A stretch of DNA of 35,255 bases from Microseira wollei NIES-4236 (GTDB lineage Bacteria > Cyanobacteriota > Cyanobacteriia > Cyanobacteriales > Aerosakkonemataceae). Positions 16,187 to 24,700 of the stretch are shown piece by piece. The notes under the pieces were generated by a model that was not told the origin of the DNA, made no database searches, and worked only from the letters and a program-made list of their open reading frames with translations. Position 1 is the stretch's first letter. Every line of letters starts with the position of its first letter. The DNA lies in NCBI RefSeq assembly GCF_020521235.1, contig NZ_BLAY01000105.1, forward strand, positions 1 to 35,255. The letters are read 5' to 3'. The position numbers were made by a program, and so were the translations under genes.

Positions 16187-16507
16187 ATGACCCAAACTTA
16201 CAACGTCGAAATTCGTCACCAAGGTAGTACCCACACCATACAAGTGCCAGAAGATCAAAAGATTCTGCGCGCTGCCTACGCCGCTGGGATAGAATTGCCA
16301 AGTTCCTGCAATGCAGGGGTTTGTACCACCTGTGCCGCCCAAATTATTAATGGTGGAAAAGTCGATCAAACTGATGGCATGGGTGTAGGACCAGAGCTTC
16401 AAAAAGAAGGTTATGTCCTGCTATGCGTCGCCTATCCCCGTTCAGATCTAAAAATTGAGACTGAAAAAGAAGAAGAAGTCTATCATCGTCAATTTGGACA
16501 ACCTTAA
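16187..16507 (+). CDS. Plant-type [2Fe-2S] ferredoxin
   Basis: 106 residues. The cluster ligands are Cys41, Cys46, Cys49 (SSCNAGVCTTC) and Cys80 (LLCVAYP), the C-x4-C-x2-C...C pattern of photosynthetic-type ferredoxins. It has an acidic C-terminal tail (ETEKEEEVYHRQF) longer than PetF, which points to one of the minor cyanobacterial ferredoxins. A soluble electron carrier; partner unknown. The 63-residue gene follows four bases after its stop, so they are probably co-transcribed. Confidence 0.9.
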   Translation: MTQTYNVEIRHQGSTHTIQVPEDQKILRAAYAAGIELPSSCNAGVCTTCAAQIINGGKVDQTDGMGVGPELQKEGYVLLCVAYPRSDLKIETEKEEEVYHRQFGQP

Positions 16508-16511
16508 AATT

Positions 16512-16703
16512 ATGACCACCCATTTCATTACCGCAGAAATTGACCTCACCGAGTCTCCCGCTAAACTGACTCAAGAAATTGAAGCAGAATTGAAAAAACG
16601 CGGGGAACCCCTACGTTGGGCAGTTACAAATGTCGATGCCGAACAGCAAAAAGCCACCGTAGAAGCAATTGTTACCGTAACAAATCCAGCCTCTAAAATC
16701 TAA
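16512..16703 (+). CDS. Small conserved-looking protein linked to ferredoxin
   Basis: 63 residues from the ATG at 16512 (MTTHFITAEIDLTESPAKLTQEIEAEL). The upstream extension of the frame overlaps the ferredoxin gene and is Lys-rich, so it is rejected. The pattern of two beta strands, an amphipathic helix and another strand (WAVTNVDAEQQKATVEAIVTV) suggests a compact alpha/beta fold. I do not recognise the family. Four bases separate it from the ferredoxin stop codon, so a joint role is plausible. Confidence 0.6.
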   Translation: MTTHFITAEIDLTESPAKLTQEIEAELKKRGEPLRWAVTNVDAEQQKATVEAIVTVTNPASKI

Positions 16704-16783
16704 CAGGCAAACCCTTTGTTCGTAGTAGCAACGTGCAGCTAATGGCTAATAGCTAATGGCTCAATCGGGAAAAATGCTATATT

Positions 16784-16906
16784 AGCAATGAGCAATGAGC
16801 AATGAGCAATGAGCAATGAGCAATGAGCAATGAGCAATGAGCAATGAGCAATGAGCAATGAGCAATGAGCAATGAGCAATGAGCAATGAGCAATGAGCAA
16901 TGAGCA
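16784..16906. repeat. Heptamer microsatellite (AGCAATG) of about 17.6 copies
   Basis: A pure 7-bp tandem array of 123 bases, preceded by GCTAATGGCTAATAG variants at 16738-16760. It ends 27 bases before the DUF3326 start. Because 21 bases equal seven codons, the reverse strand shows an artificial open frame of CSLLIAH units. The same heptamer appears in frame inside the downstream gene at 17717-17773. Perfect copies suggest recent expansion. Confidence 0.95.
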
Positions 16907-16933
16907 CCGCCCAAGTCTATCTGAAATCTGCAA

Positions 16934-18082
16934 TTGACCCAACGTCCTTACACAGTAGTATTAATTGTCCCCACCGGCATTGGGGCAGCAATTGGGGGTT
17001 ATGCGGGTGATGCGCTACCCGTGGCGCGGGCGATCGCTCAAACATGCGATCGCCTCATCACCCACCCCAACGTCCTCAACGGCGCTATGCTCTATTGGCC
17101 TATCGATAACGCATTCTACGTCGAAGGCTACGGACTTGACAAATTCGCCGCCGGATGCTGGGGACTGCAACCCGTGCATCAAAACCGCATCGGTTTAATC
17201 CTCGATCGGGGAATTGAACCAGACTTGCAACTGCGTCAAATTCAGGCCGCAGAGGCCGCTAGAGCCACCCTGGGACTGAGTTTGACAGACTACATCATCA
17301 CCGATGCACCTTTGGGAGTAGAACTGCGGATAGCCGCTTCAGGGGCATCCTGGGGGACAATTCAAAATCCGGATAGCTTGTTGCGGGCAGCCCTTGTTTT
17401 GATTGAACGAGCGAGGGCAGAAGCGATCGCAGTCGTCGCCCGTTTCCCGGAAGATATCGATAGTCAAGCATTGCAAAACTATCGCCAGGGTAAGGGGGTA
17501 GATGCGATCGCCGGTGCAGAAGCGGTCATCAGTCACCTAGTCGTGCGAAAATTCCAAATCCCCTGCGCCCACGCCCCCGCCTTCCTACCCTCGGCTTTAG
17601 ATCCCCACCTCTCCCCCCGTTCCGCCGCCGAAGAATTAGGCTATACCTTCCTCCCCTGCGTCCTCGTTGGTTTAAGTCGCGCCCCGCAGTTCGTCAGCAG
17701 AGGGGCCCAGGGGCAGAATGAACAATTAGCAATGAGCAATGAGCAATTAGCAATTAGCAATGAGCAATTAGCAACTACCATCTGGGCAAACCAAGTAGAC
17801 GCTGTCGTCGTCCCTGCCGATGCTTGTGGGGGAAGTGCTATCTTGAGTTTGAGCGAGCGCGCGCTTGTTATCGCCGTCGCAGAAAATCATACCGTTTTGC
17901 GAGTTCCCCCCGAACCTTTAGGCATTAAAGCATTGCGGGTAAACTCTTATTTAGAGGCATTGGGCGTTTTAGTTGCTCATCAAGCCGGAATTAGTCCCGC
18001 TGCCCTCCGTCCGCACCTATCACCCCTAAGTTGCATAACACGAACTGGTGACCAAACCACTCCCCGAACAACCGGAATTTGA
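16934..18082 (+). CDS. DUF3326 family protein with in-frame heptamer insertion
   Basis: 382 residues from TTG at 16934 (MTQRPYTVVLIVPTGIGAAIGG). The start LIVPTGIGAAIGGYAGDALP and YWPIDNAFYVEGYGLDKFA are characteristic of the cyanobacterial DUF3326 family, function unknown. Residues about 262-280 read NEQLAMSNEQLAISNEQLA, a direct translation of STRR heptamers (AGCAATG/AGCAATT, 17717-17773) that expanded inside the gene without breaking the frame, probably in a surface loop. The 3' end overlaps the GTG of the CPBP protease by 35 bases; the last 15 residues look unlike the family, so the true stop may have shifted. Confidence 0.8.
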   Translation: MTQRPYTVVLIVPTGIGAAIGGYAGDALPVARAIAQTCDRLITHPNVLNGAMLYWPIDNAFYVEGYGLDKFAAGCWGLQPVHQNRIGLILDRGIEPDLQLRQIQAAEAARATLGLSLTDYIITDAPLGVELRIAASGASWGTIQNPDSLLRAALVLIERARAEAIAVVARFPEDIDSQALQNYRQGKGVDAIAGAEAVISHLVVRKFQIPCAHAPAFLPSALDPHLSPRSAAEELGYTFLPCVLVGLSRAPQFVSRGAQGQNEQLAMSNEQLAISNEQLATTIWANQVDAVVVPADACGGSAILSLSERALVIAVAENHTVLRVPPEPLGIKALRVNSYLEALGVLVAHQAGISPAALRPHLSPLSCITRTGDQTTPRTTGI

Positions 18083-18641
18083 ACCCCTGACGCGCACCCA
18101 ATTGCTAATTGCAATGGGCGTGACCGCTATTGTATTGCTTGTCGTCGCCAAGCTGTGGCAGCACTTTGGTTCTGTCTCCCTACTGCCTGTTAAATGGAAA
18201 ATCGAGGCATTCCCCCAAGGATTGGGTATCGGACTCTTAATTACTGCTGCCAGTAGCTTGGTGTATCGCCTTTGGCCTGCGTATCGCCAAAGTGCGGATT
18301 TATACCTAGAAATGGTGCTAAAACCTTTATTGCTGCCAGATATTATTTGGCTGGGATTATTGCCCGGTTTGAGCGAAGAATTGTTATTCCGAGGCGTTAT
18401 GTTGCCTGCTTTGGGGTTAGATATGCCAGGGTTACTTTTCACCAGCCTTTGTTTTGGCCTTTTGCACCTCAGTGGCATAGAACAATGGCCTTATGCCGTC
18501 TGGGCAAGCGTTGTGGGATTTATATTGGGATATAGCGTTCTGACAACAGGCAATTTGTTAGTGCCAATTGTGGCTCATGTAATCACGAATTTGGTTTCTA
18601 GCTATCTTTGGAAGTTGGATTCCTTCAGGAATAAAAGTTAA
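18048..18641 (+). CDS. CPBP-family intramembrane glutamic protease
   Basis: 197 residues from GTG at 18048. About five membrane segments. The CPBP/Rce1-like active-site motifs are present: SEELLFRG (Glu110, Glu111, Arg115), FGLLHL (His140) and the third motif VPIVAHVITN (His177). The family includes Rce1 prenyl-protein proteases and bacterial bacteriocin-immunity proteins; substrate unknown. It overlaps the end of DUF3326 by 35 bases, so the two are probably co-expressed. Confidence 0.88.
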   Translation: MTKPLPEQPEFEPLTRTQLLIAMGVTAIVLLVVAKLWQHFGSVSLLPVKWKIEAFPQGLGIGLLITAASSLVYRLWPAYRQSADLYLEMVLKPLLLPDIIWLGLLPGLSEELLFRGVMLPALGLDMPGLLFTSLCFGLLHLSGIEQWPYAVWASVVGFILGYSVLTTGNLLVPIVAHVITNLVSSYLWKLDSFRNKS

Positions 18642-18672
18642 CCTGATTCTGGCCTGATTCGCTGACTGAAAA

Positions 18673-20223
18673 ATGAGAACTTTAAAGGGTTGGATTACCA
18701 ACAATAAAGTCGTCGCGGCTTTAGCAATATTCTTAATCATCGAAGGAGTATTCTATCTCCTATTTGCCCATCGAATAGTTGAGTCAATTTACAAGGAGGA
18801 ATCCTTTGAATTATTAAATCAATTTTTCTCAGGACGCGATCAACATCCACTGAGTTTTTATATCAAAAGAACAGATAGGCTCTTTATTGCATCCAACGCC
18901 TTGGGGTCTTGTATTGTCTTAGCTCTATATGCGAGCTATAAACAATTAAAAAACCCTCGGAGATTTGCTGAGCTTTTGACCCAAGATATTAAAAGCTTCA
19001 TCATAATTTTATATGATCATAAAAAAAATATTATTTTTCTACTTTCCCTATCTCTGCTGTTTTACGTCCTGTACCTCATAATAGGAGCGCGCCTAATACC
19101 AGAATTCTACAATTATAATTTTTTTGGCGCAGATCATACCGAAACAATTCCTGGTTGGACTTCACGTGAGTACAACCAGGAACATAAAGGCTCTCATCCT
19201 TTAATTTTACTGATGGTCGATCCATTGGCAATATTGCTGTATCGTTTAACTTTTTCCCCAGAAAAAACGGTAGTAATTCTCAACTGTTTTTTCGGTTTCC
19301 TCGCTATTTTAGCAGCATCCACACTGTTTTGGCTCCTGACCAAAAACCGGGTAATAACCGCACTTCTAACTGCTGTGCTTGGTTTGAGCATGAGTCACCT
19401 AGTATTTAGCACGCTACCAGAAACCTATGCCCTAGCTAGCTGTAGCGCCATCGCAACATACGTTTTATTTTTGATTTGTTTGGCGAATCAAAAAATCTAC
19501 TATATATACTGGATTATAGCTGGGTTATTCTCGTTTGGTGTAACAATTACCAACTTTAGCCAAACTGTAATTTGTTTCACAGCGCTCGCATTTACTTTGA
19601 AGAAAGAACGCAGAGCGATCGCCATCTTAGAATATGTGAGCTTAGTTGTATTTTTTGCTTTTATACTCAGCGTTATTCAGTGGCGAATCTTCCCAAATGC
19701 CAAATTTTTCTTTCTGCCTGAAACCTTTGAAAAGGAGTTAAATTATGTAAGAATTACCATTCTAAATCAGCCATTTCTAGTTATTCAAGAACTTCTCAAA
19801 AATTTCTTCCTCGTTAACTTTGTAGCCCCATCTCCGTTTGGCTCAATTAGTCCCCAGGTTTCAAGTAGGATAGTTCTAAGCTTTTTTAATCGTCCTTTAG
19901 AATATAGTTTTATCGGTTATATAGGAGCGGTTCTCTGGGTTAGCTTATTCATCGCTGGTTGTTTGAGAAACATGCTAACTATCAGACAGAATATTTTTCT
20001 CGTTGCCGTTTCTTTTTCTATCCTATTTAATATGGCTCTACACTCATTTTTTGGCGGCAACGAAATGTTTCTTTATTCGTGTAACTTCACTTTCCTAATT
20101 CTCCTGTTAGCTGTCAATCGTTTCTGGTTTGAGAAAACATACTTCAGAGTAGGTGTAACCATACTAATTTTTCTAATGGCCACCAATAATTTGATGATTT
20201 TAAAGCAAATAATTTCCGGATAA
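18673..20223 (+). CDS. Polytopic membrane protein, possibly GT-C glycosyltransferase-like
   Basis: 516 residues with around eleven to thirteen hydrophobic segments. The order of a first transmembrane helix, a loop with the acidic pair KEES, and later KGSHPLILLMVDPLAILLYRLTF is like integral membrane glycosyltransferases, but no signature motif is decisive. Base composition is more AT-rich than its neighbours, which may mean acquisition. It starts 31 bases after the CPBP gene. No partner genes for glycan or lipid synthesis are nearby. Function unassigned. Confidence 0.6.
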   Translation: MRTLKGWITNNKVVAALAIFLIIEGVFYLLFAHRIVESIYKEESFELLNQFFSGRDQHPLSFYIKRTDRLFIASNALGSCIVLALYASYKQLKNPRRFAELLTQDIKSFIIILYDHKKNIIFLLSLSLLFYVLYLIIGARLIPEFYNYNFFGADHTETIPGWTSREYNQEHKGSHPLILLMVDPLAILLYRLTFSPEKTVVILNCFFGFLAILAASTLFWLLTKNRVITALLTAVLGLSMSHLVFSTLPETYALASCSAIATYVLFLICLANQKIYYIYWIIAGLFSFGVTITNFSQTVICFTALAFTLKKERRAIAILEYVSLVVFFAFILSVIQWRIFPNAKFFFLPETFEKELNYVRITILNQPFLVIQELLKNFFLVNFVAPSPFGSISPQVSSRIVLSFFNRPLEYSFIGYIGAVLWVSLFIAGCLRNMLTIRQNIFLVAVSFSILFNMALHSFFGGNEMFLYSCNFTFLILLLAVNRFWFEKTYFRVGVTILIFLMATNNLMILKQIISG

Positions 20224-20256
20224 ATTAAACGAAATCGAGCTACAAAAATTATTTAA

Positions 20257-21031
20257 TCACCCTAAATAAGCCTGCTTGAATCGCCGATCGTTGAGTAAAT
20301 CCGACGCTTTTTCTGTGAGGGTAATACAACCCGCCTCAAGCAGGTATCCCCTGTCAGCAATTTGCAAGGCGAGATTGGCGTTTTGTTCAACTAATAGGAT
20401 AGTAACGCCTGTTTCGCGCAAATTTTGAATAATTGAAAAAATCTCGCGGACGATGGCGGGAGCAAGACCGAGACTCGGTTCATCGAGTAATATCATGTCC
20501 GCGAGAGATCGGTAGTGTATGGATGGCTAATTGCTAATTGCTAATTGCTAATATAGTATTTTTCCTGACATTAGCCATTAGCGATTAGCTATTAGCAGTT
20601 ACACAACCGTTGCTACCGGACATGATATAACAGTTTTGGACGACTCATGAGGGCGCGCGCGATCGCCAGCATTTGTTGTTCTCCTCCACTCAGGGTTCCT
20701 GCTAGTTGATTGCGTCGTTCTGCCAAACGGGGAACTCAAATTGTTGATTAATATCCGCCTTAATTTCTGCCGAATTAGAACGAATATAAGCACCTAATTC
20801 CAAATTATCTAAAACCGTTTGCCTTGCTAAAACTCGCCGTCCTTCAGGGGAGTGGGCAATCCTCAGTTGTACTACTTCATGGGATGGACGACGGGTAATG
20901 TTGCGTCCGTTGTAGATAATTTCGCCCCGGCGGGGATTAATTAATCTGGAAATAGCGCCTTTGCCGGAAGCGCTCTTGATTCTTGCACCCGGTGTGCCAA
21001 ACACCCACCCAGCTTCGTTAAGTTTTTTCAC
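20257..21031 (-). pseudogene. livF: Branched-chain amino acid ABC ATPase (LivF) relic
   Basis: Minus-strand pieces together make a LivF-like protein: [70 protein letters not shown], then LLDEPSLGLAPAIVREIF and LLVEQNANLALQIADRGYLLEAG to a natural C-terminus. Four lesions: the Walker A region is collapsed (KSASGKGAISRLI, several residues missing), one C appears lost in GTTCCCCG (frameshift before the signature), a 137-bp MITE-like element splits PKLL from LLDEP, and the N-terminus is not recognisable. No livG, permease or binding-protein genes accompany it. Non-functional. Confidence 0.88.
20491..20627. mobile_element. 137-bp MITE-like element inserted in livF, with TAA duplication
   Basis: The ends TATCATGTCCG and CGGACATGATA are exact inverted copies, extending imperfectly to about 30 bases. 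TAA occurs on both sides (20488-20490, 20628-20630) as a target duplication. Removing the element plus one TAA restores livF codons (PKLLLDEP). The interior holds GCTAATT heptamers, an 'agtatttttcc' core and CCATTAG-type heptamers, as in the elements at 11450 and 12476, but the ends are different. Confidence 0.85.
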
Positions 21032-21050
21032 AAAAGTGATATAAACCCTC

Positions 21051-21086
21051 TAACTTGGTTGCGGAAAGGGAGCCGCAACCAAGTTA
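21051..21086. repeat. Perfect 14-bp hairpin
   Basis: TAACTTGGTTGCGG (21051-21064) and CCGCAACCAAGTTA (21073-21086) pair perfectly around an eight-base loop. It lies between the livF relic and the large DUF4114 gene. There is no T-run, so it is more likely a repeat than a terminator. Confidence 0.7.
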
Positions 21087-21150
21087 TGTATTGCTCTAAA
21101 ACCTTGCATTGACGTTACTTCGCTTACTCCTTGCAGCGTCAAGCCAGCAA

Positions 21151-21261
21151 TATAGCGGATTGCAAATGATTGAGGTAGAGCCAAAAGGCTTTGTTTGTGT
21201 AGCGGCACCCTTAATGCTGCCGCTACACAAAAGGCGCCTTTAAGGGCTGCAAACCGCTATA
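21151..21261. mobile_element. MITE-like element with TATAGCGG ends (copy 2)
   Basis: TATAGCGGATTGCA (21151-21164) and its inverse at 21248-21261 match at 13 of 14 positions. Nested inside is a perfect TGTGTAGCGGCA/TGCCGCTACACA hairpin (21196-21229). A related copy lies at 321-437. It sits about 150 bases before the large secreted-protein gene. Confidence 0.75.
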
Positions 21262-21407
21262 ATACCGATTTTTGCGCTCGCCGATCGGAGTAATTGACCT
21301 TTATACTTAAGTGATATAACTTATAAACCATACCAGGAGCTGGGTAAAGCTAGGGTGACCTATTTCATCTTCACAAGCTCTTCGGGACATTTTCTAAGAG
21401 AGGGAAT

Positions 21408-21776
21408 ATGTCTATCTTTGATATTGGTAGTATGAGCAGCAGCCAGAACTATTCGGGTTTGATTGGCGGTGCGAATCCATTTGACTTATATAACTTCAGC
21501 GTCAAAGAGTCTGGTAGTTTCAGCCTGTCGCTGAACGGTTTGAGCGATAATGCCGATGTGCAACTGCTCAATAGCAGCGGAGAGGTGTTGTATATTTCCG
21601 CTGCTTTGGGTATGAGTGCGGAAGCGATCGCACTCAATAACTTAGCGACGGGTAACTATGCGGTGCGGGTGTTGCAAGTTGGCGGTAGTACCAACTACAA
21701 CCTGAATCTGGCTGCTAAGGGTAAAGTCGATCCCCTGACTGGGATATGGATCTTATATCCGGTTACTTTACGGTAG
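21408..21776 (+). CDS. N-terminal PPC-like segment of the large DUF4114/subtilase protein (frameshifted)
   Basis: The frame begins MSIFDIGSMSSSQNYSG with GAGAGGG five bases before the ATG. It encodes a pre-peptidase C-terminal (PPC)-like beta sandwich (NPFDLYNFSVKESGSFSLSLNGLSDNADVQLLNSSG). It ends in KVDPLTG followed by nine out-of-frame residues. Adding one G to the GGG at about 21739-21741 joins it smoothly to the next frame (TGDMDLISGYFTVG). It is therefore the true start of the gene that continues from 21746, not a separate protein. No signal peptide is visible, so export, if any, may use a different route. Confidence 0.75.
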   Translation: MSIFDIGSMSSSQNYSGLIGGANPFDLYNFSVKESGSFSLSLNGLSDNADVQLLNSSGEVLYISAALGMSAEAIALNNLATGNYAVRVLQVGGSTNYNLNLAAKGKVDPLTGIWILYPVTLR

Positions 21777-24700
21777 GTGAGAGCGGACAGGTAGGTGTAG
21801 ATCCGTTATTTGACGGCGGTTGGTACAAAGGTGAACTAGCCGTTTTCAGTTTGGAGGGGATGGATCGGTTTGTACCCGGATCGGAGGAGTTTATTCAGGA
21901 GGCGGTTGTGCGTACGCTCTCCAACTCGGAGCAAGGTTACGTAGTCTTTTCCGATGCATCGGAAGACGCCAAGTTTAGCGGTGGTTTAGGGGAAGGGAAT
22001 TACAACGACGGAAAATACTTTGGCGAAAAGACATTTGCGATGAAGCCGGGGGATAAATTTGGCTTCATGCTAATTCCCAATGGTAAAGTGCAGGATGTGT
22101 TAAATAATCCTGCAATTGGTGCAGACAAGCGACCGTTATTTTCTTTAGTCACAGCCAATCCCAATCAAGGTTTTCACATCGGTCAAATTGCCGATATTAA
22201 TGGGGAAGGTAATACTTTTTCGATTGAAGATCAAAGAGTTGATAGGGGATCGGATAAAGATTACAACGACCTGATTTTTAAAGTCAGTGGTGCAAGCGGG
22301 AAAGCGATAAAACTCGATCAAGTTATTAACCAGACAAAAGATTGGCGCAATTCTAACCAGGGTAAGCAATTGCTCGATGATATTAAACCTGAACAATCAG
22401 TCGAGGGTATACCTATTTTCGAAACGACTCCTGTTGTCGAAACTAAACCGATAGTCGAAACGACTCCTATTGTCGAAACTAAACCGATAGTCGAAACGAC
22501 TCCTGTTGCTGAGACTAAACCTATTGTCGAAACTAAACCGATAGTCGTTTCGACTCCTGTTGTCGAAACTAAACCTGTTGTCGAAACGACTCCTGTTGCT
22601 GAGAATAAACCGATAGTCGAAACAACTCCTGTTGTCGAAACTAAACCTGTTGTCGAAACAACTCCTGTTGTCGAAACTAAACCGATATTCGAAACGACTC
22701 CTGTTGTCGAAACTAAACCTGTTGCTGAAAATAAACCGATAGTTGAAACGACTCCTGTTGCTGAAACTAAACCGATAGTTGAAACGACTCCTGTTGCTGA
22801 AACTAAACCGATAGTCGAAACGACTCCTGTTGCTGAAACTAAACCTGTTGCTGAAACTAAACCGATAGTTGAAACGACTCCTGTTGCTGAAACTAAACCG
22901 ATAGTTGAAACGACTCCTGTTGCTGAAACTAAACCGATAGTTGAAACGACTCCTGTTGTCGTTTCGACTCCTGTTGTCGAAACTAAACCGATAGTTGAAA
23001 CGACTCCTGTTGTCGAAACTAAACCGATAGTTGAAACGACTCCTGTTGCTGAAACTAAACCGATAGTTGAAACGACTCCTGTTGTCGAGACTAAACCGAT
23101 AGTTGAAACGACTCCTGTTGTCGAGACTAAACCGATAGTTGAAACGACTCCTGTTGCTGAAACTAAACCTATTGTCGAAACCCAGCCTGTTTCTAAGACT
23201 AAGCCAATAGAGGATTCTATAGGCAGTTTTACGGTTGGGAATGATGGCAAAGTTAGCATTGATTTTCTCTTTGATGGCGGTGCTTATCAGGGAGAAGTTG
23301 CCATTGTTAGTTTAACGGGGATGGAGGATTTAGAACCGGGGTCAGAAGCGTTTATTCAAGAAGCTGCAAAACGTGCCAATAGTAATTCTGAATTGGGTTA
23401 TGTGGTGATACGCGATCGCATCGAAGGTGCCAAGTTCAACGGCATTTTAGGAGAGCCAAGTCAAAACAGCGGCGAATACCAAGGAAGCAAGACTTTTACC
23501 ATGCGTCCTGGGGATAAATTTGCCATAATGCTTGTTCCTAATGGGACGGTGCAACAGGTAGTAGAAAATCCTGCTATTGGTAACGATGTGCGTCCCTTGT
23601 TCTCGTTTTCCTCCCAGCTAGCAGATGTGACGGGGGACGGTCATACTTTTGCATTTGAGGATTTGCCGTTAAATGGATTTAGCGATCGCGACTACAACGA
23701 CCTGATTTTCCAAATCAAAGGTGCTACCGGAAAAGCAATCGATCTCGATGATGTTATTAACCCTAGCAACGATTGGCGCAACACAGAATTAGGACAAGAA
23801 ATCCTCAAATTTACTGATGCATCAATGGGTACTGCTGCATTTGACAGCACGCTCAAAGAAATTAATACCGAATTAGTGCCGGAAATTGACAACGTTCTCA
23901 AACAACTGAACGAACAACTGCAACAAATTATTGCCAAACCAGACAGTGCTTTAGTTGATACCACTCCAGACGTTGAACAACAAGCGGAGCGAGAAATTCG
24001 TGACTTGGAAGCTGAATTAGACAAGGCGATTGCCGAATTAACTACCGATCCACTGTCTGATATTGGGGTTTTAGCTGGTAAGTATGAATTTCCCAAAGCA
24101 AATCAGCCGTTAGTGGGAATTATCGATACCGGATTTGTTGACAAAAATCCCGATATAGACTTCAGCAGGATTATTTTGGGGCGCGATCTCATCGACAACG
24201 ACAACAACCCCCTAATTGCTGCAAATGAAAATGAAGACGACGCGGATCGCGGCACAAAAATTCTAGAAGTAATTGCCGCTACTCAAAACAATAACATCGG
24301 CATTGATGGCGTCAACGACGATGCACCTTTATGGCTAGGACGTGCAGTAGGTTCCGGTAAATGGCACGAGTCTTTAATTGAATTTGTCGATGGGGCAAAA
24401 GCATCTAAACAACCCAATGCCATTGTTAATCTGAGCTTTGATTTAACTGAAACTAAACCCGACGGTACGGTTGTCACTCGCACTCAATTTACACCAGCAG
24501 AAAAAGCCGCAATTGAATATGCTCGCCAAAACAACGTTCTGATTGTAGCGGCTGCTGGCAACGAAGGCGAAGCGAATATATCTGCATTAGGAAAAGCTTC
24601 GCGGGAATTTGATAATATCATCACCGTTGGTGCATTTGATGGCACAGGACGAGCCGACTATTCTAACTATGGAACCAAACTCGACATCTTAGCTTATGGC

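Noticed and set aside
16739-16942. Reverse-strand ORF of CSLLIAH repeats
   Set aside because: It is only the reverse reading of the AGCAATG heptamer array.
22318-23259. 313-codon reverse-strand ORF
   Set aside because: It is kept open by the 18/36-bp coding minisatellite of the plus-strand gene and has no start signals.
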